Shown in pieces: positions 1 to 7,129 of a stretch of 43,873 nt of DNA. Numbering within the stretch: the first letter of the stretch is position 1; each line of letters begins with the position of its first letter. Made by a program: the position numbers and the translations under genes. Source of the stretch: SHXR01 sp046160305 (GTDB lineage: Bacteria > Pseudomonadota > Gammaproteobacteria > Burkholderiales > SG8-39); contig JBJXGX010000169.1 of the NCBI GenBank assembly GCA_046160305.1, positions 1-43,873 on the forward strand, given 5' to 3'. The notes beneath the pieces are model-generated. The model worked only from the letters and a program-made list of their open reading frames with translations. It did no database searches and was not told the origin of the DNA.

Positions 1-497
1 AGCATGATCGCCACCGCCTGCACGCCCTCGGCGATCAGCCGATCGCATGCGGTGTGGACGGACGCCTCATCGAGCGGCGTGTCGACATCGCCCTCGGCGG
101 TGAGCCGCTCTCGCACCTCCAGGCAAAGCGCACGCTCGATCAGCGGTACGTGTTTCGTGAAGAATAGGTTGTAGGCGTCCGGACGATTAATCCGACCGAT
201 CTCGTAGATGTCGCGAAACCCCTCGGTGATGAGGAGCCCTGTTTTCGCGCCGGTGCGCTCGAGCATCGTATTGATCGCGATGGTCGATCCGTGCAGGAAG
301 AGCGCGGCGTCCGCATACCGCGCACCCGCTTTCTCGACTGCCTGCGTGATGCCATCGGCGAGATCGATCGGCGTGGAGAGCGTTTTCCCAAGCAGCAGGC
401 GGCCGGACTTCGGATCGAAAGCCGCGACGTCGGTGAACGTTCCACCGATATCCGATGCAAGGCGGGTGCGCACGTTCGAAGGCGTCGAAAGGGTCAT
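1..497 (-). CDS. Hydantoinase/oxoprolinase subunit A, N-terminal part (cut by window start)
   Basis: Reading the minus strand from the ATG at 497 gives about 165 residues open to the window edge. The start MTLSTPSNVRTRLASDIGGT is followed by FTDVAAFD, then HGSTIAINTMLERTGAKTG and ITEGFRDIYEIGRINRP. The DIGGTFTD phosphate-binding loop and the GST-x-AINT stretch are hallmarks of the Hydant_A_N domain of ATP-dependent N-methylhydantoinase/5-oxoprolinase alpha subunits. These enzymes hydrolyse cyclic amides with ATP, together with a B subunit. The Shine-Dalgarno is weak (purine-rich AAGAGAAAAG). It is a second, clearly different copy relative to the full hyuA at 7130-9244. The C-terminal half and any hyuB partner lie outside the window, so substrate cannot be inferred. 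Confidence 0.9.
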   Translation of the reverse strand, partial: MTLSTPSNVRTRLASDIGGTFTDVAAFDPKSGRLLLGKTLSTPIDLADGITQAVEKAGARYADAALFLHGSTIAINTMLERTGAKTGLLITEGFRDIYEIGRINRPDAYNLFFTKHVPLIERALCLEVRERLTAEGDVDTPLDEASVHTACDRLIAEGVQAVAIM

Positions 498-642
498 CTT
501 TTCTCTTTGGCGGCCGGGATGGGGATCGTCGAGATCGAGATCGCCCCGATCAGAATCGTCAACAACAAGCGCGCGCAATGCTATCAGAGGGCCGCTGCCA
601 TGATCAGCATAGAATCGGTGCATCGAACCGGCGCGAATCTCC

Positions 643-693
643 GTTCGGAATCCTGTATGTTCGAATTGTGTACGTTCGAATCCTGCGCGTTCC
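643..693 (+). repeat. 15-16 bp imperfect tandem repeat, three units
   Basis: Three head-to-tail units begin with GTTCG(G)AAT: 643-658, 659-673 and 674-688, followed by a partial GTTCC that touches the ATG at 694. Two units contain the palindrome TTCGAA. The array occupies the entire leader of the small gene that follows, where a ribosome binding site would be expected, and no good Shine-Dalgarno is present. It could be an operator array or simple slippage; nothing in the sequence decides. Confidence 0.55.
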
Positions 694-1041
694 ATGGCCA
701 ACAAGAAGCGATCGCCTGACTCCAATCGTGCTTCGCTCAGGGCAATTCAGCTTTTGGGCCGCTGGACGCGCCTGTCGCAAGGCCATATCGCGCTTGGCGC
801 GGGATGTCTTTGCGGGGCGTCATTTGGCGCAGTGCAGCCGTCGGATTATGATCAACAGATTGTCGAGTTTCTGCTTGGCAGGCATCCTGCGGTTGCCTCG
901 TTCGATCATTCGCGTCTGGAGCGGTTGCTTGGCGTCATCGCCAAGGGCGGCGCCGGTCTTGCGCCGCGCGAGTGTGCGGCGCTGCTCGATGATCTCGAGC
1001 GAAGCCTCGACTCGTTTGATGTTGCGCATCGTGTTGGATAA
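694..1041 (+). CDS. Small protein of unknown function (115 aa)
   Basis: I do not recognise a family. The protein starts MANKKRSPDSNRASL, is basic at the N-terminus, then has a small-residue stretch HIALGAGCLCGASFG with two cysteines two residues apart, and an Asp/Leu-rich C-terminal half (RLERLLGVIAKGG, LLDDLERSLD) that looks helical. It ends 15 nt before the SDR at 1057, suggesting co-transcription. The amino-acid make-up is that of a normal globular protein, unlike the Arg/Ser-rich frames opposite. A longer open frame on the minus strand (820-1446) overlaps both this gene and the SDR and is judged spurious. No clear Shine-Dalgarno; the leader is the 15-bp repeat array. Confidence 0.6.
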   Translation: MANKKRSPDSNRASLRAIQLLGRWTRLSQGHIALGAGCLCGASFGAVQPSDYDQQIVEFLLGRHPAVASFDHSRLERLLGVIAKGGAGLAPRECAALLDDLERSLDSFDVAHRVG

Positions 1042-1056
1042 AGGGATTCTGTTCTG

Positions 1057-1818
1057 ATGAAAAAATTGCAGGGAAAGATCGCATTGGTCACCGGCGGGAG
1101 TCGCGGCATCGGGCGCGAGACGGCCCTGCGCCTTGCAAGCGACGGAGCGACCGTCGTGGTGCACTACGGCAGGAACGCCGCCGTCGCGAATGAGGTCGTC
1201 AATGCCATCGAGGGCGCGGGTGGGGCGGCATTTTCCGTAGGTGCGGATCTCGCTGCGCCGGGTGGCGTGGAAGCCCTCTTCACGGCCCTTGATCGCGAAC
1301 TGCGTGCACGAACGGGTGATCACCGGTTCGACATTCTGGTCAACAACGCGGGAATCTGGGCGCGTGGGGTGATCGAAGAGGTTGACGAGGCGGTCTTTGA
1401 TCGGCTTATCCAGGTCAATGTCAAGGCGCCATTCTTCATCATGCAAAAGGCGGCTTCGCGATTGCGCGACGGCGGACGGATCATCAATGTTTCGTCGACC
1501 GCCGGTCGCCTTGGCTATCCGGATATGGTGGTGTACGGGGCGACCAAGGGCGCGGTCGAGTCGATGACGCGTTCACTCGCCAATCACTTCGGGCCGCGAG
1601 GAATCACGGTCAATTCGGTGACGCCCGGCGCCACCGATACGGGTATGAATATGAGTCTGCGGGATCCGGTGATTGGCGGTGCGGTCGCCGCGGCAACCGC
1701 ACTGAGGCGGATCGGGCGTCCGGAAGACATCGCCGGCGTGATCGCGTTTCTCGCCTCGGACGACGCGCGATGGATCACCGGTACCCGGGTCGACGCGAGC
1801 GGCGGCTTGAAGATCTAG
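1057..1818 (+). CDS. SDR family NAD(P)-dependent oxidoreductase (253 aa)
   Basis: A classical short-chain dehydrogenase/reductase of typical length. Visible motifs are the cofactor loop TGGSRGIG (residues 12-19), NNAG (96-99), catalytic Ser in NVSST (about 146-147) and Y160-x3-K164 (YGATK), followed by the PG motif (VTPGATDTG). The C-terminus EDIAGVIAFLASDDARWITG is typical of FabG-like SDRs. It probably oxidises or reduces a secondary alcohol or ketone using NAD(P)H in the cytoplasm; the basic loop (GGSRG) and H36/R39 region after strand 2 hint at NADP(H). AAGGGA at 1041-1046 serves as ribosome binding site. It follows the 115-aa gene by 15 nt and precedes the bicupin gene, so the set may be one catabolic transcription unit. 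Substrate unknown. Confidence 0.93.
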   Translation: MKKLQGKIALVTGGSRGIGRETALRLASDGATVVVHYGRNAAVANEVVNAIEGAGGAAFSVGADLAAPGGVEALFTALDRELRARTGDHRFDILVNNAGIWARGVIEEVDEAVFDRLIQVNVKAPFFIMQKAASRLRDGGRIINVSSTAGRLGYPDMVVYGATKGAVESMTRSLANHFGPRGITVNSVTPGATDTGMNMSLRDPVIGGAVAAATALRRIGRPEDIAGVIAFLASDDARWITGTRVDASGGLKI

Positions 1819-1945
1819 CGGGTGTGCGAATCCGCGATGGGGATGAACATTTTTCAGCGTTCCGGCGCATAATATTCTGTGGTTTTTATGGCTGCCCGTA
1901 CCGGTTTTGGATACCCGTTCCGGCCTTCACATGTAGAGGAGAGTG

Positions 1946-2926
1946 ATGAATAAACCCGTGGAGTTTTCGCTCGATGATCTGCGTGGCGCGCCGGATCTTG
2001 AAGCGCTCAAGGCACGCGTCGAATCGAAGAACCTGACACCGGGTTGGATTTCGCGACCACAGCCGCCCTTGTGGCATGAGCCGAAAACCGACTACTCGCA
2101 CATGCATTGGAAATGGTCGGACGCTAAGGCTGGCATGGACGGCGCCGCGCGCCTGATCGGAACCGATCTGGCCGAGCGGCGCAATCTGGTCATGCGAAAT
2201 CCCACCGGCGACAGTGATATCGCGACAACGCGTACGCTCATCAGCGCGTATCAGACGATCCTGCCCGGTGAAATCGCCCGTACCCATCGCCATGCACCGC
2301 ATGCGTTTCGGGTCATTCTCGATTCGCATGGCGCATGGTCGTGCGTCAACGGCGACAAGCACCCGATGGAAACCGGCGACATCGTGTTGACGCCGGGTGG
2401 AAGCTGGCACGGGCACGGTCATGACGGCAAGGAACAGGCCTATTGGTTCGATGGACTGGATGTGCCGCTCGTCCATTTGCTGGAGCCGATGTATGCCGAC
2501 GATCATCCGGACGTCTATGAGCCGATCAAACGGGTGACACCCGACTCTCCATATCGGTTCACGTGGGATTGGCAACAGCAGCAACTCGATGCCGCCCGCG
2601 ACGATCCGGATGGATTCTTTGGCCGTCGCATCGCGATCGACACGTCGACGATGCCCACGATCGGTATCAACGTGCATCGCTGGAAAGCCGGATTCCAATC
2701 GCGTCCGCAGCGCTCCACCGCGCATCAGATCTTCCTTGTCATGCAAGGCAGCGGCACGACCCTGGTCGACGGTGACCCGATAAACTGGAGCTTCGGCGAT
2801 ACATTCGCGATCCCGACCTGGAAACGCATCGAGCATCGTGCAACCGACGATGCGGTCGTGATGGGCATGACCGATGAGCCGCTGATGCGGTTCTGCAAGT
2901 TCTGGAAGTTCGAGGCTTTAAACTAA
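1946..2926 (+). CDS. Gentisate 1,2-dioxygenase-like bicupin (326 aa)
   Basis: Two cupin domains. The first has RTHRHAPHAFRVIL with likely Fe(II) ligands H114 and H116, and SWHGHGHDG with H155, H157 and H159; the order and spacing, and the phrase WFDGLDVPLVHLLEP, match gentisate/1-hydroxy-2-naphthoate dioxygenases. The second domain (about residues 240-315, RSTAHQIFLVMQGSGTTL) lacks an obvious HxH set, as usual in this family. These enzymes cleave the ring of gentisate-type aromatics with O2. I chose ATG 1946, with AGGAG at 1936-1940; a GTG directly before it (1943) is less likely. No maleylpyruvate isomerase or hydrolase of the gentisate pathway is adjacent, so the substrate could be another hydroxylated aromatic acid. 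It ends 15 nt before an inverted-repeat element. Confidence 0.85.
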   Translation: MNKPVEFSLDDLRGAPDLEALKARVESKNLTPGWISRPQPPLWHEPKTDYSHMHWKWSDAKAGMDGAARLIGTDLAERRNLVMRNPTGDSDIATTRTLISAYQTILPGEIARTHRHAPHAFRVILDSHGAWSCVNGDKHPMETGDIVLTPGGSWHGHGHDGKEQAYWFDGLDVPLVHLLEPMYADDHPDVYEPIKRVTPDSPYRFTWDWQQQQLDAARDDPDGFFGRRIAIDTSTMPTIGINVHRWKAGFQSRPQRSTAHQIFLVMQGSGTTLVDGDPINWSFGDTFAIPTWKRIEHRATDDAVVMGMTDEPLMRFCKFWKFEALN

Positions 2927-2941
2927 GGAACTCAGGCAAGG

Positions 2942-3093
2942 GAACCACAGAGGACGCAGAGGAACTCTGAGCTTTCGCGCCGCTTTCGGTGTCGTCCGCA
3001 TTGGGGACTCGAAGGCGGTAACCGACGCGAAGGGTCGACCGTAGGGGTGCCGCCACTAATGAACTTCTGCGTCCCCTGTGTCCTCTGTGGTTC
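2942..3093. repeat. Inverted-end intergenic element, copy 1 (152 bp)
   Basis: The left end GAACCACAGAGGAC (2942-2955) is repeated perfectly as GTCCTCTGTGGTTC at 3080-3093, and the similarity continues inward as GAGGACGCAG-type words. The centre is not obviously repetitive. The element fills the space between the stop codons of two convergent genes (2926 and 3113), so its long hairpin could end transcription from both sides. Related ends occur at 15106-15280 and 33400-33540. Confidence 0.8.
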
Positions 3094-3112
3094 AAATGCA
3101 AGGCTATAGGCC

Positions 3113-3916
3113 CTACCGGCCTAGCGACGCGATAAACCCCCCGATCTTCTCGTTCACCCAATCCGGTGCATCGATCTGCGTGAAATGTCCCACCGTCGAG
3201 ATCGTCTCGATCTTCGCGTGCGGCGTCACCACGCGCAACAAATCGAGAAGCGGCGCGGGTAGTCCCGGGGTCATCGGCACGCGCTTCCCGTCTGCATTCA
3301 TCGTCGTGCTTTGAATGGCGAGCAGCGGCTGTTTGGTCTCCGCGAGCACGCGTTCGAGGTTTTTTGCATCCCAGGCGGGTGTACGCGGAAAAAGTGCCGT
3401 GCCGATCGCAGCGGGCATTCGTGCGGCACGATCGATGATGCCCGCCTTGATTGCCGCAGGCGTCGATGGAACGAACATCTGCTCGAACATGCCGCTTGCG
3501 AACTTGGCAAAACCCACCGCCTCGACCTTCGCGCGCATCGTTCGTTCAAGCGCTTCGGGATCGCCCGTACCCAGTTTGCTGCCATCGACCAGTACGATGC
3601 CGGCGACCCGTTGCGGCGCGTTGCGCGCGGCCTGCAGCACCACGCGACAGCCGAGGCTGTGACCGACCAGTACTACATTGCTCAGGTCGAGTTCCTCGAT
3701 CAACGCGGCGACGTCCGCGCCGAACGTATCGATCGAGCAATTTTCCGGGGTTCCCGGCGTTTTGCCGTGTCCGCGCAGATCGCATGCAACCACGCGATGC
3801 TTTGGCGCGAATGCCCCCATCTGGGCTTCCCAGTCGGTGTGATCGCAGGTAAACCCATGGACAAACACGATGGGTGGCGCGCCGTAGCCGCGTTGAACGT
3901 AGTGCATGACCGACAT
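3113..3916 (-). CDS. Alpha/beta-fold hydrolase (267 aa)
   Basis: Classic esterase/lipase-like alpha/beta hydrolase. The oxyanion HG motif is at VFVHGFTCD (about 18-24), DLRGHGKT at 47-53, the nucleophile elbow VGHSLG with Ser87, and a late VGHFTQID with the likely catalytic His near 244. The acid residue is not obvious. ATG 3916 was chosen because AGGAA lies 7 nt upstream and the family start is MSVMHYVQRG; the open frame continues further upstream to 3967 but without homologous-looking residues. It may hydrolyse an ester, lactone or C-C bond in the surrounding catabolic region, but no substrate can be read from sequence. Tail-to-tail with the bicupin gene. Confidence 0.88.
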   Translation of the reverse strand: MSVMHYVQRGYGAPPIVFVHGFTCDHTDWEAQMGAFAPKHRVVACDLRGHGKTPGTPENCSIDTFGADVAALIEELDLSNVVLVGHSLGCRVVLQAARNAPQRVAGIVLVDGSKLGTGDPEALERTMRAKVEAVGFAKFASGMFEQMFVPSTPAAIKAGIIDRAARMPAAIGTALFPRTPAWDAKNLERVLAETKQPLLAIQSTTMNADGKRVPMTPGLPAPLLDLLRVVTPHAKIETISTVGHFTQIDAPDWVNEKIGGFIASLGR

Positions 3917-4033
3917 GGCGATATTCCTGTTCGATAGTGTGGCGCCTATTGTGCCTTGTCCTGCCACTTGTCATGAGGGGGACACCTGAGGGACCATAGG
4001 GTCCTTCGAATCCATCTGATCGCGAGAGCCGGG

Positions 4034-5275
4034 ATGAGCGAGCGATTCACCGTATTGGGCGCAGGCATCATCGGTGTGTGCACCGCACTTGCGCTGCAAC
4101 GCGATGGTCATGCGGTCACCATCATCGATCGCGATGAACCGGGCCGCGGGTGCTCGTTTGGCAACGCCGGGATCATCCATACGGGCGGTTGCATCCCGAT
4201 GGCCACCCCGGGGATCCTGAAGGCCGTCCCGAAAATGCTGCTCGACCCGGACGGTGCACTCGTGATCCGCTGGGGCTACCTGCCGCGCCTCCTGCCGTGG
4301 TTGCTGAAGATGCTTGCCGCGGCACGTCCGGACCGGGTCGATGCAATCTGCCGAGCGCTCGCGCCCCTTTCGCTCGCTGCGCGTAACGCCTATATGCCGT
4401 TGCTGGCGGAAGCCGGCGCGACAGAGCTCTTGCGTGCGCGTGGCGAACTCTATGTGTATCGAACGAAAGCGGCATTCGACGCGGAAGCATGGGCGATGAA
4501 GGTTCGGCGCGGCTTCGGCATTCCCGTGGAAGACCTTGATGCAGACGCGATTCGCGATATGGAACCGGTTTTGTCGCATGAGTATCGCTATGCCCATTAC
4601 CAGCCGGCAAGCGCTTTCATGGCGAGTCCGCTCAGGTTGGTACAGCGTCTTGCGGCGTTGTTCGTCAAGAAGGGCGGAACCATTCAACGGGCTGACGTAC
4701 GCAATCTGCGGCCGGGCGATCAGGTGGCCGCGGTGCTCGATACATCCGCAGGCGAGGTGCGTGCGGATCATCTCGTCATTTGTGCGGGCGCATTCTCCAA
4801 ACCGTTCGCGGCGCGTTTCGGCGTCGATGTGCCGCTCGAGTCGTGGCGCGGTTACCACATCATGGTCCCGTCCACGGGTATCGCACTGAACGGGGTCGTC
4901 GCCGATGGCGAAATGCATTTCGGTGTCACACCAATGGACGACGGCATCCGGGTCGCCGGATTGATCGAGCTCGCGAGCGTCGATGCGCCGCCCAACTATG
5001 CGCGCGCCGACCTGTTCATGCGTTTGGCGAAGCGATTGATTCCCGCGTTTCCGGCTGAACCGGCCAGCCGCTGGATGGGGCATCGACCCGGCATGCCCGA
5101 CACCCTGCCGGTACTAGGACGGGCGCTCCATCATCGTAACGTCTACTTCGCTTTTGGCCATGGTCAGCTTGGCTTGACTTTCGGTGCGGTGACCGGACAG
5201 GCCATCGCGGATCTGGCCGCGGGCCGTAAGGGTGCGATCGATCTGGCGCCATACGCCGCCGAGCGGTTTCATTGA
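4034..5275 (+). CDS. DadA-like FAD-dependent oxidoreductase (413 aa)
   Basis: The N-terminal dinucleotide loop VLGAGIIGVCTALAL (GxGxxG at residues 9-14) is followed by IIDRDEPGRGCSFGNAG, the FAD-binding signature of D-amino-acid dehydrogenases (COG0665, DAO fold). The C-terminus has RWMGHRPGMPDTLPVLG and FGHGQLGLTFG, the second FAD-contacting segment of this family. It should oxidise a D-amino acid or a similar amine and pass electrons to the quinone pool at the membrane. ATG 4034 follows a GAGAGCCGGG leader. Its stop overlaps the stop of convergent hyuB by 7 nt. The neighbouring hydantoinase genes fit a role in breaking down D-amino acids or cyclic amides; that link is inference. Confidence 0.85.
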   Translation: MSERFTVLGAGIIGVCTALALQRDGHAVTIIDRDEPGRGCSFGNAGIIHTGGCIPMATPGILKAVPKMLLDPDGALVIRWGYLPRLLPWLLKMLAAARPDRVDAICRALAPLSLAARNAYMPLLAEAGATELLRARGELYVYRTKAAFDAEAWAMKVRRGFGIPVEDLDADAIRDMEPVLSHEYRYAHYQPASAFMASPLRLVQRLAALFVKKGGTIQRADVRNLRPGDQVAAVLDTSAGEVRADHLVICAGAFSKPFAARFGVDVPLESWRGYHIMVPSTGIALNGVVADGEMHFGVTPMDDGIRVAGLIELASVDAPPNYARADLFMRLAKRLIPAFPAEPASRWMGHRPGMPDTLPVLGRALHHRNVYFAFGHGQLGLTFGAVTGQAIADLAAGRKGAIDLAPYAAERFH

Positions 5276-7116
5276 TCGAGCGGCTCGCGTGCGTTGGTGC
5301 GCAGCTCGCGTTCACCTTCGAGCGCAAACCGGGTAATCCCGAGCGGCAAAAGAAAATGGCGGAGATACGCGGGACTCGCCGCATCGGAACGCTTGCGCAG
5401 GCGATCACGTTCGATAGCCGTCGCGGCGAGATCGACGGCATGGTCTTCCACGACGACGCCATAGACCTCGCGAGCGTAGAGCGGGGTAATGCGCTCTTCC
5501 TCGACATCGTACTGAACCTTGATCGGATCGCGATCGAGTGGGCTACCGACACCTGCACCGCCTGCGCCGATATGGCAGAACACTTCCCCTTTGCCGATCC
5601 GGATAGCCTCCATCGGATTTTGCGGGAGGACGCGCTGATGCGGGCCCGGATTCACGAGGTGGTAGGAAGGGGTGCCCGGCGAGCCGCCGTCGAGCGCCCA
5701 AGGCAAGTATCGTTGTCGATCGGCGCGCATCACGACGAGCGTCTCATCGCCTAACATTCGGTATTGACGGATGATGCCGGGCGCGCCGCATTGACGGCCC
5801 GGCCCACCACTGTTCTCGACCATGCCGTACCGCTCGATCTCAAGGGGATACAGGGCCTCGATCATCTCGATCGGTTGGTTGGTGAGATTGCCGCCCGGAT
5901 TGGGAATGCCGAAGACCCCGTCACGATCGCGCATCGCACCCCAACTGCCGGCCAGCGTCTCGGCAACGACATAACGGCGTCCCTGATGCCAACCGCTGAT
6001 CGCGGGAAACGTTACGCCGCCTTCTCCCGCGGCGCCGACCCGGTCCGGAACGATCTGCGCGAACACGCCCATGAGTGTGTCGATCGCACGCCAGCCGACG
6101 ATGGCGCGGGCGGCGCACGCGGCAGGCGGCAACGGATTCACGATCGTGCCTTCAGGCAAGACGATGGTGATCGACCGGAGGCTCCCTTCGAAGTTGGGGA
6201 TATCGTCGCGTGCGATGCATTTGAGCATCAGTTGCACGGCTGACTTCACGAAGGGCGATGGACAGTTGATCGCCCCTTTTACCTGCGGCGAGGAGCCCGT
6301 CCAATCGGCTGTGAGTCGATCGCCTTCGATCGTCACGCTCACGCGAAGCGGGATGGGTTCGGGCCGATCACCGAGACCGTCGATGTAGTCGGTGAACGAC
6401 CAAGTGCCATCGGGCAGCGCGGCGATCTCGGCGCGCATGAGGCGATCGGCATAGTCGTGCAGCGCGTCGATCATGGACTGGAACGAATCGCTTCCGTATC
6501 GCGTGACCAATGCCCGAAATGCACGTTCGGCGGTCTTACAGGCGGCGATCTGCGCGCGCATATCGCCCGCCTGCTTGTCCGGAATCCGTGTGTTGAGCGC
6601 CATGATCTTGAAAAACGTATCGTTCGGCCGACCCGCCTCGAACATCTTGATGATCGGGATCCGCAGACCTTCCTGATGAATCTCGGTGGCGTAGACGGCG
6701 GTCGATCCCGGTGCGATCCCGCCCACGTCGATCTGATGGACGAGCGTGCAGGCGAATCCCTCCAACTCGCCTTGCACGAAAACCGGCAGGATCACATAGA
6801 CGTCGGGCAAATGCATGCCGCCCGCGACGTAGGGATCATTGAAGACGAAGACATCGCCCTCGTGCATGGCACCCCGGTATTCACGCATGAGGGCTTGCAT
6901 CGCATCGGGAAACGCGCCCAGATGCAATGCCATCGTGAGACCGTGAGCGATGACCCGGCCGTGTCGGTCGCAAAGACCGGTCGAATAATCCATCGAGTCG
7001 CGCACGATCGATGAATAAGCGGTGCGCAGAATGACAAGCGCCATCTCGTCGGCGATCGATGCAAGGGCATTCTTGACGACTTCGAGAGTGATCGGATCGT
7101 TGAATGTTGTCGCCAT
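5269..7116 (-). CDS. hyuB: Hydantoinase/oxoprolinase subunit B (615 aa)
   Basis: The start MATTFNDPITLEVVKNAL is followed by ILRTAYSSIVRDSMDYSTG, VFNDPYVAGGMHLPDV and HQIDVGGIAPGS, all conserved in Hydantoinase_B (N-methylhydantoinase beta subunit / C-terminal half of 5-oxoprolinase). Length is normal. With subunit A it makes an ATP-dependent cyclic amidase. ATG 7116 was chosen because GGAAGG lies just upstream and the family begins at this point; the frame is open eight codons further. It starts 13 nt after the hyuA stop, so the two are co-transcribed. Its 3' end overlaps the convergent DadA-like gene by 7 nt. The real substrate (hydantoin, N-methylhydantoin, oxoproline or other) cannot be told from sequence. 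Confidence 0.92.
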   Translation of the reverse strand: MATTFNDPITLEVVKNALASIADEMALVILRTAYSSIVRDSMDYSTGLCDRHGRVIAHGLTMALHLGAFPDAMQALMREYRGAMHEGDVFVFNDPYVAGGMHLPDVYVILPVFVQGELEGFACTLVHQIDVGGIAPGSTAVYATEIHQEGLRIPIIKMFEAGRPNDTFFKIMALNTRIPDKQAGDMRAQIAACKTAERAFRALVTRYGSDSFQSMIDALHDYADRLMRAEIAALPDGTWSFTDYIDGLGDRPEPIPLRVSVTIEGDRLTADWTGSSPQVKGAINCPSPFVKSAVQLMLKCIARDDIPNFEGSLRSITIVLPEGTIVNPLPPAACAARAIVGWRAIDTLMGVFAQIVPDRVGAAGEGGVTFPAISGWHQGRRYVVAETLAGSWGAMRDRDGVFGIPNPGGNLTNQPIEMIEALYPLEIERYGMVENSGGPGRQCGAPGIIRQYRMLGDETLVVMRADRQRYLPWALDGGSPGTPSYHLVNPGPHQRVLPQNPMEAIRIGKGEVFCHIGAGGAGVGSPLDRDPIKVQYDVEEERITPLYAREVYGVVVEDHAVDLAATAIERDRLRKRSDAASPAYLRHFLLPLGITRFALEGERELRTNAREPLDQ

Positions 7117-7129
7117 TCCGGCCTTCCAG

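Noticed and set aside
820..1446. Minus-strand open frame of 208 codons
   Set aside because: Covers the SDR start and the 115-aa gene on the other strand; no ribosome binding site and no family features.
1843..1875. Promoter for the bicupin gene with CATAAT at 1868-1873
   Set aside because: No acceptable -35 at proper distance and no extended -10, so not listed as a feature.
3971..5083. Minus-strand open frame of 370 codons opposite the DadA-like gene
   Set aside because: The plus strand encodes a full FAD oxidoreductase with recognisable motifs; the opposite frame shows no family pattern.
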